Positions 46,266 through 57,818 of a stretch of 64,000 nt of DNA are shown here, in pieces. The number at the start of each line of letters is the position of its first letter. The first letter of the stretch is position 1. This DNA comes from Tricholoma matsutake (taxonomy: Eukaryota; Basidiomycota; Agaricomycetes; Agaricales; Tricholomataceae). A program made the translations under genes and the position numbers. The notes under the pieces are model-generated. The model saw only the letters and a list, made by a program, of their open reading frames with translations, made no database searches and was not told where the DNA came from. Location: the NCBI GenBank assembly GCA_026075535.2, contig AP026541.1, forward strand, positions 9,548,001 through 9,612,000, given 5' to 3'.

Positions 46266-49200
46266 CTAATCATTAAATTGAGAGCCATGATGAGAATAGG
46301 GATGCTGGCAGGGTGTAGAGGGAATTGAACATGTTGAAGGTGTTACTGTTGTCAGTGAGAATAGCAAGATGCAAAGGCTTTGAAGCAGTGTGTTCACATA
46401 TGTGATGGATCACCATGTGTTTTGATGGTTTTGGCAGGGACTGAGGTACTGTGGAGCAATTTGAGGTGCCTTCCAATGGAAACAGATTCTCAATCTTCTT
46501 GTGTGATAGAGGAGATGTTGGAGAAGACATGATTGAGGTCAACAGAATTTTCTCCAAGGAGATTGAGCCATTCATACCAAGGAAATTGTGGGTAACTTCT
46601 CCTACAGTTGAGTAAATTTGCTCGGGCTCATTTAAGGTCCTTAGAGAAATTCTTGAGAAGAGATTGGGTTTTCTGTAAGGATGCTGAGAGTTCAGTCAGT
46701 TGCTGGAGTTCAGAATTGTCTGGCTCATTCCATGGCAATGCTTCTAGAGTTGCCGAAGTTCAGTTCCGAACTGATGCAAAGAACCAGAACTGGTAGAACT
46801 GAACCAATGGTTCTGTTCAGTTCAGGTTCAGTCTGGCCACTGGACATAATGGTTCTGGTTCTCAGTTCAGGACATGGCCATGGCAAGAGAACTGAGGTTT
46901 GGACCAGTTTGAACTGAACTTGTTGAGGGGTTAGGGGGGCACTGAAATGGGGAATAATTACATCTTGTGCATGCTAGAACTTAAGGGTGCAATGGAGCTT
47001 GAGGGGATCAGTTGAGAGCTGCTCTATCACCCACACCAACTTCAAAAAATGCCCCCCAAGAACAGAAATGCTGACAAAGGTCATCAATATGTGACCAAAT
47101 GATAAATATTTAACCTACATGTATCACCACCTACCACTACCACTATTGACAATGCCACCTCCCTTCCTACTATCCCTAGAACCAACAGCAGAAATGGGCC
47201 CAAACTATGATAATGTCATTTGGGCCACCGGTAAGTTTTTTTTATGTTCTTTGCTTTCTATTTGATTCAATTAACTTATATTTTTCATTATATCAACAAA
47301 ACGACACCCATATGATGACAGCAGCCACTCACAGGACCATGGAAGCACCCCAACAACCACCATGAGCAACTGTTTGCGGGGTGGGAACATGTGCAACTAC
47401 AAAATGGCGAGAGCACCACAGTGATGCCACCAGACCAAATGGAATGGAATGACAAGACGATGGGAGACGAGGGGGAGACAAGAAGGCAAAGAAAATAAAT
47501 AAAGGCCCAAGAGACATCATTTGACGTCCCTTGTGCCATTGGTAAGTTTTTTTCTTCTCATTTCATTCTTTTGTTACTAACAAACTTTTTAGGTACTAAC
47601 CAGAACTGCTGATGACAATGAGAGGATGACAAAGCTGACCCAGCACCCACCACACACTGCTGCAAGTCCCTGCTTGCAGGGTGGATTGCGGCCTGACAAC
47701 AAACCAGGGGTAGGAGGACAACAATGACAGGACAGCCAGGACCAGAGACAGGGATGGGGACCACAACAAAATAGGGACAGGGACCATGACAAAATAGGGA
47801 TGGGGATGATAATGACAAGGACCAGAGGAGGAGGAGGATGAGCAGACAACAATGACAGGAAGCAGACGACCATGGCCAGAAGATGAGGAAGGGCAAGGAT
47901 GAGGACAATGGCAGGGATGGGACAAATGAGAGGACAACAATGGTGCGGACGAGGCAGGACAACCTGGCACAACACGACTGTACCGCAGGCCCATGCCCTC
48001 CCTCACATCCTTTGTGAGAGGATGGGGTACTTTAGTTTTTATTTCTTTTTACACTTTTAATTTTTTTTTACCACACAGTTTGGATAATACTATAGAAGGT
48101 TGGGTAGTCAGCCACATGATAGTCCTGGAGGAAAGGGGAATGACTATGAATGACTAGTGGTATTTAACCACCACCAGGACCTTGTCTAGGATGTTGTGAA
48201 GTGGTTGGTATATGCTTTGTATTTTTACACTCAGTATTGCACATGCTGTGAATATTTTCTGACAGTGACTGTCAAATTAAGGAAAACCAGCAAGTCGGCC
48301 AGGTGTGGGAAACCATGCTGATATGTTGCATATCTTTATCATCCAAAGTGTCTTTGACTGTTAACAAGTTACTACTTTATATACAGAGGTATAATTACAA
48401 GAAAATATATATTTCAACTCTGCTAAAACAGTTTCATGCCTTAAAATACATTTGAGATGTCCCTCCTACTCCCTGCAACATTCTCAGCCCTCATCAATGC
48501 AGTACTGGGTATGTTGCTTAAAGAAGGCCTCAAAATCTTAATAAATACATGCCTGCATCCTTTTCTTCCATTGTGACCTCTGTAATTCCTTCTGTACTTC
48601 TGGTGCAAAAATCTGGCTGAGGTGGGCCAGTGGCATCAGAGAGGGAACAGGAGGTTGACTGTTGGATGGACAAATCCTCTGTGGGGGTGCCTCAAGAAAG
48701 TCTCATAATGATACTGCTATGCACCTGTATAGCTAGTTTTGCCCCAATGTTGTCCCCAGACAAAAAATTCATTCTGAAGTACAGATATGCCAAAAATAGC
48801 ATTTTAGTGTAAGCATGTCACATATGAGAGAAGAAAAATGTATAAAATGATGGAATATCATAGATAGGACAGGAATAGTAATGGGAACAACATATCAGAA
48901 GATTGGAGGCAGCAGAGCAACCAAGCATTCACAATCATCAACTCAAAGTCACAGTGTTCACAGGGTCAATAAGCATGTTACCCAGCCTTATGAAAGTACT
49001 GGAGTAGTAAACAAGGTACATAAACACATAAATCAAGGCAAATGAGGCACAAGGTTGTAGGAGGCATATGTACAGTAAGTTTTGAGGCAAGAGGAAGAAA
49101 AATGATGCTCAATGCAGTGCTCTTAATCTCTTGGGCACAGTCAGATAATAAGAAAATATGTCAAAACAATGTTTCGGCACACATCAAGACATCTTATCTG

Positions 49201-50323
49201 AACGAGGAATCAAGATTGGTGAACGAGGTTTGATATATACCTTCCTTAGGTCCAATTCTCAAAATTAAAACACATAACTACTGAACTCATCAGCTTTTTA
49301 TCCATTAAATACCTGCATGGCTGAGTACCCAGTGTGGCCAAGTAGGTGACTGGCTATAGTAAATATACTGCTTTCTGAGTATGTGTGGCTTACATAGTTG
49401 GATAATTGTGATGCTTAACAATTGAATGAGTCTCTCAGCTTAGCTCACCAACCTCCCATGTTGTGGGGATACCATACTTTCTGTAATGTTTTACTTTTTC
49501 AAAAGATGATATTGAGCATTCTAAGTACGCCACCTCTCATAAAGATTTGTAAGCATTGCCTTTTTTGGATGTCAAAGTGATACTTTGCTGGTCTGGTGTG
49601 CGGAAATGGGTATGTAGCACTTTTTTTAATTTTTTATCTCAGTTCACCAGTTCAAACTGAGAACCGGACTGAACAGAACTATTGAGAACTGGTTCTTTCC
49701 TGTTCTGTTCTGTTCTCAGTTTGGTTCTGAAAAATTAATGAAACTTCGGTTCACAGTTTGGCAAAAAGTGCCAAGAACCAGACTGAACTGAACTTTGACA
49801 ACCCTAAATGCTTCATAGTCAAGTCATATTCACTTCTTATAGTCCTCTCCATCATCTGATTCAGGCAAGTGGGCTCATTTAGCCAAGCTAGCAATGGGAG
49901 CTTCCTGTTCTGGTTCTTCTCCTGAAGCATGGTCAAGGGTATTGACAAGGCTAGACACTCTTTGTCTTCCCAATTGCACAGTACTGTCTCAGTAGTGTTC
50001 AAAGTTGTCAAGCATGCCCATATAGGCTCCATAGGGTGTGACAAAGGCACTTTCTTCCAATTGCCCTTGAGGGATGGCTTGGAAGAGAAGCAATGACACT
50101 TTTGGCTTAGATACTTTGCCTGCTCTGCATTGTTGGACAATCTCAATACATTTGCTAACAATTTTGTTTTGGAGCCCATAAGTCTCTTCTTGGCTGCTCC
50201 CAACTTCTTCAGTCTGATGCATGATGCTGCTTGTAGGTGTTTCACCATGCTGTGACATGACATGAAGATGAATGTTGTCAAGAACCAATCCTCACCTGCT
50301 CGGAACCCAACATCTTCCCACAC
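46266..50323 (-). pseudogene. Agaricomycete gag-like gene split by E4
   Basis: On the minus strand the right part (50323-49815) encodes a basic, helical protein with HMVKHLQAASCIRLKKL-like codons, KKRLMGSKTKLLANVL and LACLTTLNTTETVLC-like codons. The left part (46736-46273) continues with SASLQKTQSLLKNFSKD-like codons and FPWYEWLNLLGENSVD, ISSIT-like and IENLFPLEGTSNCST. The order and the FPWYEW-type block recall the gag-like or nucleocapsid-region ORFs of fungal retroelements in this class, but no zinc knuckle is visible. E4 lies between the halves. Family assignment is weak. Confidence 0.35.
46745..49806 (+). mobile_element. Non-autonomous hAT-like element 4 (E4)
   Basis: A 3062-bp element starting TAGAGTTGCCGAAGTTCAGT and ending in the inverse of TAGGGTTGTCAAAGTTCAGT, flanked by perfect 8-bp copies of AATGCTTC (46737-46744 and 49807-49814). 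Subterminal DNA is rich in CAGAACTG and GAACTGAACC words. The interior, in plus orientation, contains GGGCCC-type foldbacks at 47195-47226 and 47502-47538, each followed at once by GGTAAGT. One complete intron-like unit is at 47542-47592 (TACTAAC branch-like site, TTTAG acceptor). GAGCAG palindromes lie at about 47361 and 47660, and a GACAAYGACAGG-rich low-complexity region spans 47600-47960. No transposase is recognised. Confidence 0.9.
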
Positions 50324-50347
50324 TTATGTTATCCACCCACTTGGGAC

Positions 50348-50900
50348 TTGATACCTTCTGACTATTCTCTGCACCTTTCTCTGGCCACCTTGCACTGCCC
50401 ACACAGCTGTGCACCAGGCCGCCTTGTACTGTGCCCACAGCTGCCTTCTCAAGGCTGCTGTCTATTTTGCAAATTTGACTCTAAGACTCCTGTATGGCTC
50501 CCACTAAGTAATTTATCTATGCAGTTGAGACACTGCCACAGCTTCCTGCTTCTCTTCCATATTCCACTATTTAAGCTTAGTTAGTTTCCACTTGTATTCC
50601 TCAATTCATGTATCGACACAGACTTGACACAGACAATCAATCTCATTCTCCTCCTACCTCTGTCCTTCTAAGAATCCAAACTCCTTCCTACTCTACCTCT
50701 AGTCCTCACCCTCAAGTTCTGGTTCCATCCAAGTCCATCCGCACTTGTCTTCCTGCATTTACCCACACTTACCTGCTCCTCTCTCCGATACCTTTGTCTT
50801 GAAGTTAGGACACCAGATGAGGTGAAGGGTGCAACTTCTTATAAGTTGAAGCCAAGTCCTTTCCATCCCCTCTGTTCTCCAACCTCCAGGTCTGCTATGA
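50348..50900 (+). repeat. Probable Gypsy LTR and leader
   Basis: A pyrimidine-rich stretch with a TATA-like CTATTTAAGC (about 50569) and a 3' segment (50794-50870) closely similar to 38210-38285. It probably represents an LTR and 5' leader of the same Ty3/Gypsy family as the pol remnant. No paired LTR was found. Confidence 0.4.
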
Positions 50901-51859
50901 CCCAACTTCTTTCCACCATCAATGCCTGCTAAATCTGACCGGATTCTGACATAACTCTTTACAGGTTCAGTTCTTAACAGATGTGAAAAATGATATTATT
51001 AAAGCAAAGAGAATGACTACTAAAAGCACAATCAATGTGAGTTGAAGGAGACAACAGATGAAGAAACAGGGTAGTGCTTACCCAAGGCATGAGAGCTGTG
51101 AATCGAAGGAGACAGCGAGAAGCTCTCACACTGTGGATAAAACTTATATATCAGAACTGAGACAAGTGTCATCATAGATAAGTAAGCAAAAGGTATGGGC
51201 TTGAGGGTGGTATGCTGGCATACTGGCACTCTGAAGAAGGTTGTGGAGCCAGAGAGGAGGTACACATGGAGTGTACATGCACCCAGAAGTGCAGGCTATC
51301 ATCACCAATGAGTTGTTCCTTCATGGTGATTAGTCTTAAGTAAACACAGTTTAAATTCAACTAATGGGCCATGGCAGGTATTCAAGCTCTGATTAAAAAT
51401 GACCTACCATTGCAGAAAATTTCAGCTTTGGAGTCCATCCATCTGTCTGCTTCCAGCATATCACTAAAATAAGACAAAAATTATCTTCTAATTGGACACA
51501 AGTACATCATATTCTATATATGCATCCCCTTGTGGTGCCACTGGTTGCCATATAGCCTTCGAAAGCACATGATTATCAACTTCACCAGTTTTCTCCTGAT
51601 ACAGTGGAGCAATCATGAAATATATGCATGTGGATATTCTCAAGTACTTTCATGATAAGATGCAGACAATTTCATCCAGAACAAAGTGAATGTGAACATG
51701 TAGTCCATTTTAAACATGATGAACAATGTTCACCAAAAACTCTAGCATAACACTGCATGGGGGTGATATTAAATAATATTCACTTGCATGGTATGGTTGT
51801 ATAAATACTTACATGAGGCCAGGCTGCCATAAGTGTAGCACAGGGAACTTCAATTATTT
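50901..51859. other. Gap without recognised gene
   Basis: A/T-rich DNA between the transposon-dense part and the host gene block. No coding signal recognised. Confidence 0.4.
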
Positions 51860-52786
51860 TTATGAGGCGGACAGACAGACAGACAGACAGACATCCGGAT
51901 TCTCCAATCCCGAAATGCCCTCTACCGCTGAGCCCCTCGCGTCAGAACGCAGACTACGTGGACTGGAATTCTGAGCGGATGGGTCAATGTACTCAAACTT
52001 GCGAGAATCAAGAGTAAATGTCACAGGACCCTGATCTTGTTCGCTTAGTGCCAGATGTCTTTAATGACTGGTACGAACCTCGTTCGTTAAGGTGACGTTC
52101 ATCATCGCGCCAAATTTCCCATCTTCAGAGTTGAAGAAACAATGAACATAAGTTTGGGAGGAGAGGTTTGTTCCTACCGTGAATTTTTTCGGGTTTGTAC
52201 GATTGTCCGAGCCTATCAAGAAACAAAGTGTACAGCTGCCGCGATGGCTCTGTAGCCTGTAAGAAAACATGAGTTACACGGCATTGAGACGCGATGTGTA
52301 CAAACCATAGCGCGATGAAAATCAGGTTTGTTGCCTTTCGTGGTGTTGGCCAGCAACGTAAACTGAGATACGCATAGGATATCCCCATCAATGTCCTTGA
52401 CACTCGTTTTCCACATTTTTCCTGGTTGAACGGGATCAGAGAAGACTCGAAGATTAATGCTATAGAAATGGATGAGGATTAATCAGCGTTTGTTCGCCTA
52501 GGAATCGAGAACCAATTGACATTTTGTTGCACAAGGTTAAGACATCGGACATTGTATCATCTACTCTGCGAATTAAAAGACTGGAATCAAATCAAGAAGA
52601 TAGAACTTGACAAAAACGAGACCTGATCCAATGCCGACAAGCACCATGAGCCCTCTGCATATTTGTGAGATCACTTCATTATCCACTGTCAAGTGGGTAT
52701 GCTGTGTTTGAGGTGTTATCCAAGCAAGAAATATTTGTCCTACCAGACACAGACGCAGAAGTAACCCGTTGTATCACAGCCCTCAT
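51860..52786 (-). CDS. DTD1: D-aminoacyl-tRNA deacylase (DTD1)
   Basis: Seven exons (52744-52786, 52623-52685, 52521-52560, 52306-52459, 52178-52256, 52079-52122, 51860-52030) join in frame to 197 residues; all introns have GT-AG ends. The enzyme hydrolyses D-amino acids (and glycine) mischarged on tRNA, clearing them before translation. The N-terminus [13 protein letters not shown] is diagnostic. The two invariant motifs are present as [18 protein letters not shown], containing SQFTL, and NVTLTNEGPVT, containing NxGPVT with the Gly-cisPro pair used for chiral proofreading. Typical DTD proteins end soon after that motif (about 150 residues). Here about 40 extra residues follow, the last ones ([11 protein letters not shown]) encoded by a GACA microsatellite (51870-51893). 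The start at 52786 is chosen because it gives the conserved N-terminus. It diverges from the cyclophilin gene. Confidence 0.9.
51870..51893. repeat. GACA/TGTC microsatellite inside DTD1 coding end
   Basis: About six GACA units. On the minus strand they are read in frame as Cys/Leu/Ser/Val codons at the very end of DTD1. A 4-bp unit means that a change of one unit shifts the frame and moves the stop. Confidence 0.85.
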
Positions 52787-52913
52787 TGCCAATAAGTAAA
52801 ATGAATGGAATGTTGAGTGGCAAATCCATTTCGGACAATTTGAATCGGCACGTGCAACATCGGTCTTGAACTTGTCCTTCAACCTTCACGTTCTTCATAC
52901 TCGAGGGATAATC
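52787..52913. promoter_or_regulatory. 127-bp bidirectional promoter
   Basis: Only 127 bp separate the start codons of DTD1 (minus) and the cyclophilin gene (plus), so both promoters must lie here and probably overlap. No TATA box stands out, as is usual for fungal housekeeping genes. Confidence 0.6.
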
Positions 52914-53668
52914 ATGGAGTCGGTGGTACTGGAAACAAGTTTGGGTGATGTACAACTTGAACTATACTGGGACCATACGCCTCGAGTACGCTGAATAACT
53001 TTCTTCTTTACTCGATGAGGCAAAAATTGACACCGATTCGTGAGTTGTAGACTTGCAAAAATTTTGTAGAGCTTGCGAATCGAGGGTACTACAACGGCGT
53101 TGTATTCCATCGCATCATCCCTGTCTGTCTGTCTGTTAAATTTGCGTGCATAGGCCATACTCAATGTCGAAAATAGGATTTTATGATCCAAACGGGAGAT
53201 CCTACTGGAACAGGACGAGGAGGCACGAGCATCTATGGTCAGAAGTTGTAAGTGATGAAGGCCTTCCACAGGCTTGTGTTTGTCGTTCATTATTTTCTAT
53301 CTAGCGAGGATGAGATTCATCCTGAATTACGATTTACCGGTGCAGGCATACTTGCGATGGCTAATTCGGGTCCAAACACAAATGGTGAGCGTTAATGGTT
53401 TGCGTTGGAATATTCCCATAATTTTGGTGTGCGTCCCGCAGGGTCCCAATTTTTTATCACGTTGAGCCCTACACCGTATCTGGACAACAAACACACCATC
53501 TTTGGCCGCGTAAGCTCAGGCATGAGGGTCGTACAGCGATTGGGTGCCGTTGCTGTGGACAAACAAGACCAGTACGCTAGCTCTTCGCGTCTCGGCGCTT
53601 TTTTACTGATATCTAATCATCGTAGCCCCGTAGAGGACGTCAAAATCCATAAAGCGCGAACGATTTGA
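52914..53668 (+). CDS. PPIL1: PPIL1-type cyclophilin (peptidyl-prolyl isomerase)
   Basis: Six exons (52914-52985, 53051-53122, 53177-53247, 53305-53384, 53442-53571, 53626-53668) give 155 residues. Cyclophilins of this class isomerise Xaa-Pro bonds and, as PPIL1, are part of the spliceosome bound through SKIP. Conserved parts appear in order: [100 protein letters not shown] and [15 protein letters not shown]. The catalytic arginine (FHRIIP), the FMIQ, GSQFFIT and LDNKHTIFG residues of the active site are all present. Length fits the family (about 160). The third exon is followed by an intron splitting a Phe codon. Apparently intact and active. Confidence 0.92.
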
Positions 53669-54336
53669 GGGTTAAGCGTCCTCAACTCACGCTTCCATCC
53701 ATACGACCTCCTGACTCGCGAAAGAATAAAGAATGCTACTCCGTCAGACTGCGTCACTATTGGACGTTCGTATCGTAGGCTGACTCGTAAGTGTCTGACA
53801 GTAGAGCGCTTCTGCCTGATGGTCGTGCTGCATTATCGCTGTCGAAGACATCAGTGTTCTAATCATCCTGCTGACGTTACGAACCCGTGGAAGGGGACTG
53901 CTTGAGAGCCAGAACTTTCCTTATTGTCAGTTGTCGAGTTTCTTTCTGTAGTATCCACATGTTCACGAGAATCGGTGATTGTTAAATGGTTGAGTAAATG
54001 GTTGAGTAAGGTAATTGTTAACAGCTCGCTTAAGCCTCTTTTCTGCCTGCAACAACGTCAAATTGGTGAACAACATACAAATGACATCTCCATGATATAA
54101 GGCCAGAGTGAAGAACAGTGCTACAATTCCTAATTGTGACATTGGTTCGAATTCCTAAAAACGTACGTACGATTATATGCATACACTTTGGGTGCCTATT
54201 TTATTAATCGGTATGTGGAAATCAGGCGAGGAAAATGGGAAAGCACATTGTAAAGATGGTGCATGCAAAGACAGGAGACTGGTTGCAAATCAATAGAACA
54301 GCCGAGAACGAACAACTGTGAGAGAGACTGAAACAC
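53669..54336. other. Intergenic region between convergent genes
   Basis: 3' regions of the cyclophilin and F-box genes. It contains a direct repeat of TAAATGGTTGAGTAA (about 53984-54008) and no coding signal. Confidence 0.5.
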
Positions 54337-57291
54337 TTAGCGTCTACGTACACCTCGAATGCGGGGTCGTGTAGGTGTCTCATCGTTTATAGGTAACCGA
54401 CCAAACGCAACCGAAGCCCCAGCTGCGCCCGTTCTCCGCGAGGGGCCAGTCGCGCTTGCACCACCATTGCCACCACGAAGTACCCTGCCTCCCTGTATAG
54501 AATGTGTTCGAGATGACCCTGCTGTGGTCGTTGTTTCTGTTACTGCGGGTGCCCACCTCGACGCCTCAACCCCTTCGAGGGGACGACCTAGGGAATCTGC
54601 ATCATCACCATCCACGTCACCTCGGCTCCTGTGCCGCCGTTGTCGTGGTTGGTCCTCCACATCAATCTCAATATCTACAGAGTCGATATCAGAAGGAACG
54701 ACCACATCTTGGTCCATTGCATCTTCCAGGTCCTGGTCCTCTGCCCCGACCGCAGTCATCCGTCTAATCCGTATTGTGCCCATATCATCCTCGTCGTCAT
54801 CATCCTCGCTAAACTCATCCTCATCATATATGCCTCCAGTCGGCTCCCCTACCCAGTCCTCGTCCTCCTCATTACCGAAGTCCCACACATCAAGAACCGT
54901 CGCGTCGTTCCGATTGCTCGCCGCAACACACCACCTTCCTTCAAACACTACCTGCCACACACCCGTAATCCCCGTCAACAGGTCGCGCACCACCGACCCG
55001 TCCCGCACATTCCACATCTTGAGGTTCCCGTCTGATCCGCTGAGCACCTTGAACTCGTCATGCTGGAAACATGTTATTGCCCCAGTATGGGCAGCGAGCG
55101 TGTGCCGCAATTCCCCTGATTCTGGATCCCATATACGTAAGGTAGAATCGGCGGCGGCGGAGACGAGATATGAAGGTGAGAGGCCCAGGAGGCCGACGAG
55201 GGAAGTGTGGCCTGTTAATGTATGTTGACATATGCCCGTCTGGAGATTCCACACACGGACGGTGCCGTCCATTGAGCCAGAACAAGCTTGATTGCGGCTA
55301 GAATCCAGAACGACGCTGTAGACTGTGGGACACAGGAGTTAAACCGATTGTATGGATGTAAACGGCACTGACATACCCTTCTGTGTGTGTCCAACCAATA
55401 CCCATTTACACGCACCAGTGGCCGTGTCCCAGATACGGACAGTGCAATCATAGCTCCCAGATACCAAGGTTCGTCCTCGTGCAGCAAGAGCTCGGACAGC
55501 ATGGTCATGACCTTCTAAATGAACTCTATGATATGGGTTCTCCTCCGCATCCTAACAGATATCACCATTAGCTCCACACCCAGTAAGATATCACAGGGAA
55601 ACACATACACAAACTTCTGCAGGATCCACTTCCACATCATCCCCACCAAAGCATTTATATTCAGGTTCCCCAGACCGAGGCAGAGTCCACACCCTCAAAG
55701 AGTGGTCTCGGCTCCCCGTAACGATTAGAGGCCTTTTTGGCCATCGTTCCTTTACAATTACACCCGTGTCGTGTTCCACATCCACCAGTTCTGGCTTCAC
55801 GATTGCCAGACACCGTACTGTGCTTGTATGACCACCAAATATATGAGTGCATCTCCCAGTTTTGAGATCCCAGATACGGACCGTGCGATCCGTCGAACCG
55901 CTAACCAGAATACCCTTGCTTGCAGCGAGCGCCCAAACCCCACCTTCGTGACCCTCGAGCGACCGAATGAGATCGCCGGTAATTGGAGAATATATGTGGA
56001 TGGAATGGTCGTCGGATGCGGAGATTATACGGCCGTGGGAGAAGAGGAGACATGTAACAACAGAGGAGCCATGAGCCGGGAAAGAGACGTGGCGTGGCTC
56101 GGGGTTGCTGACCCACCGAGTGCGTGTCAGGTGGCGGGACTTGAAGAGTATTTTATAAGGGTGCGGGAGGGGAAGGGAGTTGGGGATGGACATAGACGGA
56201 GTTATACGCTGTGCTGATTGTGCTAGTCTGCGTTCCGCATGCCGCCGTTTTGTGTAAATTGCATTAGCGAAGGCATTCTCGGAGTCACCACCAAACCAAA
56301 TTTTGGTGCCTTGAAGCAGGTCACGCCAGAGAACAGGGTCCGAATCGATCGTAGCCCGCCAGGCTCTAGAAACACGAGATGCGCGGGCAAGTGTTGAGAA
56401 TGGGAGGAAACTGAGTACATGAGAGACAAGTTCTGGAGGAAGAAGGGTAAGAAAATCGCGCGCTAATGTTGGTGTTAGAACTGAGTGAAGAGTCCGAAGG
56501 ACAGGTAGAGGAGAGTGACGCAGGAGGGTCAGGAGAAAGTGGGATTGCAACTGGGGAGGAAGACTTGTAAAATGGGAGAGCAGCGATGGAAGGGTCAAAA
56601 GCGCGGTCAAAGATAAGTCTGGTTGGAGAGGAGCCTGCGGCAGCGGAGAGGAAGCGCCACTAGGCGGGGCTGAGGGCCAGATACTCTCAGGAGCCGGGGA
56701 ACCCCGTGGTGATGGCAAGGGCGACGGAGGTGCTGCAGCATTTACCGGAGACATCTGAGGCCCCAGAGCGGCTCTTGCCTTCTTTCTTGGAGGAGTCGAG
56801 GCCGTCGCGCCGGACGTAGCTTCCACACCCTCCATCATGTATATGCCACCGTGTGACCGCTTCTTCCCATACCGTTCGACAGCCTCCGCAAGTCCAACGA
56901 CATTAGTATCATCCTGCTCTTCCTCACGTCTCAACATCCTCCAGCCCACACCCCCCGCAAGTTCTTGTTCTTCCTGCATTTCTTGGTCACCAACCTCACC
57001 GTCGCGGAAGGTAGCGCGTGCACCACCAGGAAACACTAGAGGAAAGTGGCGGAGAGACTGTGGCAAATTTGCATGCAACAATGGGTAGTTCTTTGGATCC
57101 TTCGGAGATAATGGCGGTGGCAGCGGTGGAAGCTGTATGGGGGCATATGTTGTCGTAGTCGTAGTTGTTGTGACCACTCTAAAGATGTAAGACTTGGTTA
57201 GCAACGAATGCCCATGCTTCTTGGGCGATACACACGTTGTTGTATTCACAGAAGGCTGCAGAACGAGCATGGGTCGTTGATTTGCACTCAT
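54337..57291 (-). CDS. Cdc4/Fbw7-like F-box WD40 protein
   Basis: Exons 55615-57291, 55377-55551 and 54337-55322 join in frame to 945 residues. It is the substrate-recognition subunit expected for an SCF ubiquitin ligase that degrades phosphorylated cell-cycle regulators. Residues 1-220 are disordered and Pro/Ser-rich with a run of eight Thr at 41-48. Residues about 230-278 (LTLPSLLSHFTSLPP onward) look like the Cdc4 dimerisation helix pair. The F-box is about 280-327 (LTLLPPELVSHVLSFLPFST). WD40 blades from about 405 to 790 include SASDDHSIHIYSPITG, GSTDRTVRIWDLKTGRCTH, GSRDHSLRVWTLP, GSYDCTVRIWDTATGACKW, GSMDGTVRVWNLQTGICQH and AADSTLRIWDPESGELRH. An acidic then Arg/Gly-rich tail follows. 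Between the third and fourth blades is a loop with DVEHDTGVIVKERWPKRP. The gene looks intact and host-derived. Confidence 0.9.
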
Positions 57292-57818
57292 GGCGGGCGG
57301 AGACGCTCAAGGACGAGGAGAATGTTGGCGGCCTTTGGTTGGCCTTCGAAGTAGTATCTTGCCAAACATGTACAACACAATCCTTTTAAGGGCCACGTAG
57401 GCATTTCTGATAGTATATCTTCTGGAAAATATATGGCTAGACAAGGTCTTAAAATGTCCACAATGTCCACAATTCTTATACAGCACAACACTGAAATGTA
57501 AAGGATGCTACGGTTGCCAAAATTCACAAGGCCAACCAGTATTTGAGCTCTCGAAACTGTGGGACTATCTGAACGGATGGTATCCATACTATACGCTAGT
57601 CACAATATAAGTGAAGCCATTGTATGTTCACGTCTGTTTCTTTTATCATGCCCCCCAAACCGTGTCAGAAATAGTTTATGTAATCTTCGGACTTTGAAAC
57701 CGCGACGCGTCGAGATCATGGTCGTTCCTGAGTCCTGACGCGATACTCGATGCATTATCTCTCTTAAAACCTGATTTTTACTTCTTGAATGACTTGAATC
57801 TTTTATGAGCCTTCAACT
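57292..57818. other. Promoter side of the F-box gene; boundary to transposon-rich DNA
   Basis: No coding signal recognised. The first few hundred bases presumably hold the F-box gene promoter. Confidence 0.4.

Noticed and set aside
47558..48006. Three long overlapping minus-strand frames in E4
   Set aside because: They are parallel frames of GACAAYGACAGG-like repeats without stops by composition; no domain is visible.
51895..51945. tRNA-like stretch with a D-arm-like GCTCAGCGGTAGAG on the minus strand
   Set aside because: It has no anticodon or T-arm and lies inside the well-supported last exon of DTD1.
53123..53137. GTCT/CTGT repeat as a coding microsatellite in the cyclophilin gene
   Set aside because: It falls at the start of the second intron, directly after a clean exon end.
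54359..55228. 289-codon plus-strand frame
   Set aside because: It is the antisense of the last exon of the F-box WD40 gene, open by composition only.
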